Below are positions 61,093 through 64,000 of a DNA stretch of 64,000 bases, one piece after another. The DNA lies in assembly GCA_934631005.1 (NCBI GenBank), contig CAKTXA010000005.1:27930-91929 (forward strand), in the 5' to 3' direction. How positions within the stretch are numbered: position 1 is the stretch's first letter; every line of letters begins with the position of its first letter. Source of the stretch: an uncultured Oscillospiraceae bacterium (GTDB lineage Bacteria; Bacillota; Clostridia; Oscillospirales; Oscillospiraceae). Under the pieces are notes generated by a model, which searched no databases, was not told the origin of the DNA, and saw only the letters and a list, made by a program, of their open reading frames with translations. Made by a program: the position numbers and the translations under genes.

Positions 61093-62169
61093 TTATGCCG
61101 CAGTCAGTTCTTCTCTGAGCCGTACCGGGAGGACGATGGCAGAGCTGTTGCCCGCCACGAGCAAGATCGCGCCCAGCGAGCCGGTCAGCCGCATCGTCAC
61201 CATGTCCTGCTTCTCAAACTGTGTGAGCGCATCCAGCATGAATCTTGCGTCAAAGCCGAAGATAATACTGCTTTCCGCGCTGATTGGAACCGCCGCTTTG
61301 TAGAGGCAGCCGTTTACACGCAGGCTCAGGGTGCCGTTATGAAACCGGACGTAGGGCTTGTCTGCCTTTCCGATGCAGGCCAGCAGATACTTGAGGGCCT
61401 GCACGAAGTCCTTCCGATGGAAGCAGAATTCCTCATTCCACTTCTGCGGAACGATGTTCTCATAAATAAGAGGTGTGGCATTCGGAACGCAGTGCGCCGT
61501 CAATCGGATCCATTCATTTCGGAACGTGACACATCTCTCGTTTACGTCGATCTGAATATCCGTATTTCCAAACACTTTGAGGTGCTCCAGTGCTGGAACA
61601 GCGACTGTAAACGGCTTTTCAACACGCAGTCCACCATCATCACAGCAGGCCGCGCGATGTCCTTCCACCGCCCAGATATGCTTGTTCTGGAACAGAACAC
61701 CCTGATATTCCGGTCTGGTGCTGCGCAGATCTACGGCATACTTTACCTGCTTGACGCATTTGAGAATGTTTGCCGCGTTTGCCGTATAGCTTTGCTTGGC
61801 TTCAAACTCCGGCCATGTGGGGCATTCCTCAGCTTCATAAACCGGGAACTTGCCGCCCTTATCTCCGCAGCGCATGGTTATGATCTGTGATTTCCTTTGG
61901 CCGGACAGCTCCAGTTCCAGCTGGCCCGTAAAGTAACGGCACACCTTCTGGACACCAGCACTGTTCCAAAATACGAACGCAAAGTCGTCACCGCTTGCGG
62001 GGATCGTCACAGAGAGCCATGTATTGAAGTTTGTTGCGGAGAGTGTGCAATGATCTGCTGCAAACTCCACCTTGATCTCCTGCAGGACTTTGACCGGACT
62101 TTTTGCCGGAACATCCATCAGGGCTGTCATCGCTTTATAAAAGGCTGCTGCGTTTACGGAACTTCTCAT
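61093..62169 (-). CDS. DnaN-like sliding clamp of the element
   Basis: The protein has 358 residues, close to the ~365-380 of bacterial DNA polymerase III beta. The three-domain clamp fold is suggested by the N-terminal VNAAAFYKAMTALMDVPAKS..LSATNFNTWLS, the middle YQGVLFQNKHIWAVEGHRA, and the C-terminal FGFDARFMLDALTQFEKQDM followed by VTMRLTGSLGAILL and AIVLPVRL, matching the end of DnaN. The sequence is far from a housekeeping clamp, so this is an element-specific copy. The start overlaps the ThiF stop (ATGA) and has AAGGAGGAAAGCAGC upstream. Confidence 0.75.
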   Translation of the reverse strand: MRSSVNAAAFYKAMTALMDVPAKSPVKVLQEIKVEFAADHCTLSATNFNTWLSVTIPASGDDFAFVFWNSAGVQKVCRYFTGQLELELSGQRKSQIITMRCGDKGGKFPVYEAEECPTWPEFEAKQSYTANAANILKCVKQVKYAVDLRSTRPEYQGVLFQNKHIWAVEGHRAACCDDGGLRVEKPFTVAVPALEHLKVFGNTDIQIDVNERCVTFRNEWIRLTAHCVPNATPLIYENIVPQKWNEEFCFHRKDFVQALKYLLACIGKADKPYVRFHNGTLSLRVNGCLYKAAVPISAESSIIFGFDARFMLDALTQFEKQDMVTMRLTGSLGAILLVAGNSSAIVLPVRLREELTAA

Positions 62170-62930
62170 GCTGCTTTCCTCCTTGTTTTCTGTAAGGTTG
62201 CGCGCATATTGACAGAACCCGTTGCAAACGTGATCTGCCGCACGCGCGTTTCTCCGACGGTCAGGATGTTGTAGATCATATCCACGACGGCGGTGGCCGC
62301 CGTAATGTTGGCGGCGATGCTCTGCGGCGCGGAAACAGACGCCTCGGCGCAGCTCAGCTCCGTCGGGAATTTGTCTGTATCCTGCAAAACCTCCGGGAAT
62401 GCCGCGCCGACGGGGCGGTAGAACGTGCGCCCGCCGCTGCGGATGCCGCAGACGATCTGCCCGGTGTGCATCCCATTGCCGCTGTCGATGTAGATGAGAT
62501 CATCCAGCTTGTAAAAGACCTCGTGGCAGAGCTTTCGGCTTTTGTTGTTGTCTACCGCACCGATGAGGATCACCAGCTCTTTGATGGTTGGTGAATGCCA
62601 GTACGGTCCGATCGGGAACGTCTGTGCCCGGAGCATGGAAAGAAGCCGCTCGCCGGACTCGATAAACTCCGGCACATACTCCGTTTCCATTCCGAACACG
62701 GAGGAATACCGCTCGGCCAGCACCTTTGCCTTGTTTTCTCCAAGGTCAGCCGGCGTGAAATTCTGACGCACGAGATTCTTTTCCTCCACAATATCCCCGT
62801 CACAGATGATAAAGCGGACGGGGCGGTCCAGCGCGTACAGAAGCCGGTACAGATGCGGCGCGATATGCCCGCCGGTGCCGCCGGCTCCCAGCATGACGAT
62901 CTTCACGGGCCGGTTCTCTGAAAACTTCAT
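62166..62930 (-). CDS. ThiF/E1-like adenylating enzyme (PRTRC ThiF type)
   Basis: The protein has 254 residues. A Rossmann nucleotide loop VMLGAGGTGGHIAPHLYRLL (Gly15-Gly20) is followed by FIICDGDIVEEKNLVRQNFT and NKAKVLAERY, the Asp-Gly-Asp, Asn-Leu-x-Arg-Gln and Lys positions that bind ATP in MoeB/ThiF/E1 enzymes. GAVDNNKSRKLCHE forms the following core strand. The Cys in LSCAEASV may be the thioester-accepting residue. It would activate the C-terminus of a ubiquitin-like protein. The start ATG 62930 overlaps the JAB gene stop as ATGA with GGAGGTGCGGG upstream. It lies between JAB and the clamp. Confidence 0.85.
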   Translation of the reverse strand: MKFSENRPVKIVMLGAGGTGGHIAPHLYRLLYALDRPVRFIICDGDIVEEKNLVRQNFTPADLGENKAKVLAERYSSVFGMETEYVPEFIESGERLLSMLRAQTFPIGPYWHSPTIKELVILIGAVDNNKSRKLCHEVFYKLDDLIYIDSGNGMHTGQIVCGIRSGGRTFYRPVGAAFPEVLQDTDKFPTELSCAEASVSAPQSIAANITAATAVVDMIYNILTVGETRVRQITFATGSVNMRATLQKTRRKAA

Positions 62931-64000
62931 CCCGCACCTCCAAGCAATCCGCCCAGAAACGAGCGCACGCCCGTGAAATGTGCGGACGGCGGTTTCGGGA
63001 GTTCTGGAAGCTGATGGACGACCTTGCTGCTCCATTCCGCGGGAAAGCTGCCATCCAGCCCTTCGAGAACCAGACCGGGTTCAATGGGAACGAAGCTGCC
63101 GCCGCAGGAAATGCGGGCGGAGATCTCCGGGAAAAAGTGCTCCAGGCGACCGATCACGAGATACAGTCGCGTACCGCGTTCGTCCTGATCGTCGATGGCG
63201 GAAAAGGCCGCCTTCATGCTGTTATGGGAGTGGATGTCTGCGTAATACAGATACCGGCACTCGTCTGGAAGATCTACGTCCGTCAGCCGAACCGTTACGC
63301 TGTCCTTGGTGACGTGCTGCTTCGGCACGAATGGGATGAATTTCTGTTCCTTTCGATCCCAGTAAATGCGGACAAGGGCTTCAAACTCCGTGCCCGATTC
63401 CATCTGGCTCCTGAAAAAGCCGATGATGGAGCGCAGCAGCTCCTGCGGAATGCGAGGAAGAGCCGGACGAAAGCCGGCTCTTACCTCTGAAAACTCCGTG
63501 ATCTTGTGCTTGGGCGCGATAAACTCGCCGAGCTCACTCCGGCGCATCTCATACGTCTGCCCATCCCGCGCGGGGATGAGACAAATGACCTTGTTGGATG
63601 CGCGCGCAGCCTCCAGCGTCGGGAATACACCCTTGTAGTCCGCGATGCCTTTCTTCTGCATACGGATCTGCGGCTTTACGACGCACTCCGGATCTTTGAT
63701 CTTGCCCTTCTTCAGGGCGTCCAAAAATGCCTTGGACTTCTCGATCTCCGCTTTCATGGACGCGATGGTGTCGTTCTTCGGCGCAGGAACGGTCTTCGTA
63801 ACATCTCCATACCGTACCTGCCAGGTGACAGCCGACGCATCCTCCAATTCGGGGAAGTCGTCTGCTTTCTGGATGCGCAATGCCTCAAAGGTCATATCTG
63901 CATCCGTGATCTGCTCGCTGACACCGCCGTACTGAAAAACGGGCGGCTTGTCAAAGAGCGACAGTTGTGTTTGGGGTCTTGGCGCAATGCTTTTGACCGG
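62927..64000 (-). CDS. JAB/JAMM metalloprotease with a possible ubiquitin-like N-terminal domain (5' end outside window)
   Basis: The frame is open to the window edge, so the N-terminus is missing; about 357 residues are seen. The C-terminal region has ADIHSHNSMKAAFSAIDDQD, an exact JAMM pattern (His-x-His, seven residues, Ser, two residues, Asp), located near 63,190-63,235. It marks zinc-dependent deubiquitinase-like enzymes (PRTRC protein A). The first visible part, PPVFQYGGVSEQITDADMTF and then FPELEDA, resembles the PRTRC-C ubiquitin-like protein (Tyr-x-Gly-Val, Asp-x-x-Met-(S/T), Pro-Glu-Leu). It may thus be a ubiquitin-like/JAB fusion. The stop is coupled to ThiF. Confidence 0.72.
   Translation of the reverse strand, partial: PVKSIAPRPQTQLSLFDKPPVFQYGGVSEQITDADMTFEALRIQKADDFPELEDASAVTWQVRYGDVTKTVPAPKNDTIASMKAEIEKSKAFLDALKKGKIKDPECVVKPQIRMQKKGIADYKGVFPTLEAARASNKVICLIPARDGQTYEMRRSELGEFIAPKHKITEFSEVRAGFRPALPRIPQELLRSIIGFFRSQMESGTEFEALVRIYWDRKEQKFIPFVPKQHVTKDSVTVRLTDVDLPDECRYLYYADIHSHNSMKAAFSAIDDQDERGTRLYLVIGRLEHFFPEISARISCGGSFVPIEPGLVLEGLDGSFPAEWSSKVVHQLPELPKPPSAHFTGVRSFLGGLLGGAG

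Overview
The window looks like a chromosome segment of a GC-rich, SLH-protein-bearing gut Clostridium of the Oscillospiraceae type. Supporting this are the clostridial type-2 GalT/GalK pair, sugar-processing genes, S-layer-homology (SLH) anchored enzymes, ATGA-coupled genes behind strong GGAGG ribosome sites, and the family of short inverted repeats between genes. I place it by gene content only and cannot name the species.

Region 1 (1-17,360) is ordinary chromosome, very GC-rich. It holds a GH13 alpha-glucosidase tail, a galK-galT operon on the minus strand, a small SLH protein, and a ROK protein - nagA - heterodimeric ABC exporter operon. After these come an AbrB-type regulator with an ABC-2 transporter, a secreted stalk-domain protein, a dCMP deaminase, dusB and small conserved genes. 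It ends at an initiator tRNA-Met gene (17,363-17,438).

Region 2 (17,436-41,323) is an integrated element. A 137-138 bp direct repeat begins at the 3' end of the tRNA and recurs at 41,289-41,425. Just inside the left copy lie a tyrosine integrase, an excisionase-like protein and a sigma-like regulator. The cargo is a glycan locus: a giant surface-anchored GH95 alpha-L-fucosidase, a giant surface-anchored GH2 beta-galactosidase, an MglBAC-type galactose importer, and a second galT-galK pair.

Region 3 (41,426-51,660) continues the same theme beyond the internal repeat: a giant SLH-anchored GH29 alpha-L-fucosidase, and divergently an AraC-type response regulator, a Cache sensor kinase and a periplasmic sugar-binding lipoprotein. 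A 31-32 bp motif stands upstream of all three glycosidases and of the importer's binding protein, on both sides of the internal repeat. It probably marks one regulon run by this three-gene sensor. The predicted pathway is: strip fucose from fucosylated glycans (milk oligosaccharides, mucin, blood-group H/Lewis types), release galactose at the surface, import it by Mgl, and phosphorylate and uridylylate it with GalK/GalT. No fucose catabolic genes are visible.

Region 4 (51,941-64,000, minus strand, running off the window) is one tightly coupled operon of mobile-element maintenance genes. It holds a JAB/JAMM protease, a ThiF/E1-like enzyme, a DnaN-like sliding clamp, a bactofilin-like protein, an NPPY methyltransferase, three unknown proteins, an E2-like (PRTRC-B type) protein, a Rad52-like annealing protein, a Rad50/SMC-like ATPase, a zinc-finger primase and a DUF6744-like protein. 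E1, E2 and JAB together make a bacterial ubiquitin-like system. The N-terminal part of the JAB protein resembles the PRTRC-C ubiquitin-like protein, so the modifier may be fused to its own protease. This and the shared regulon motif are the two most interesting things in the window.
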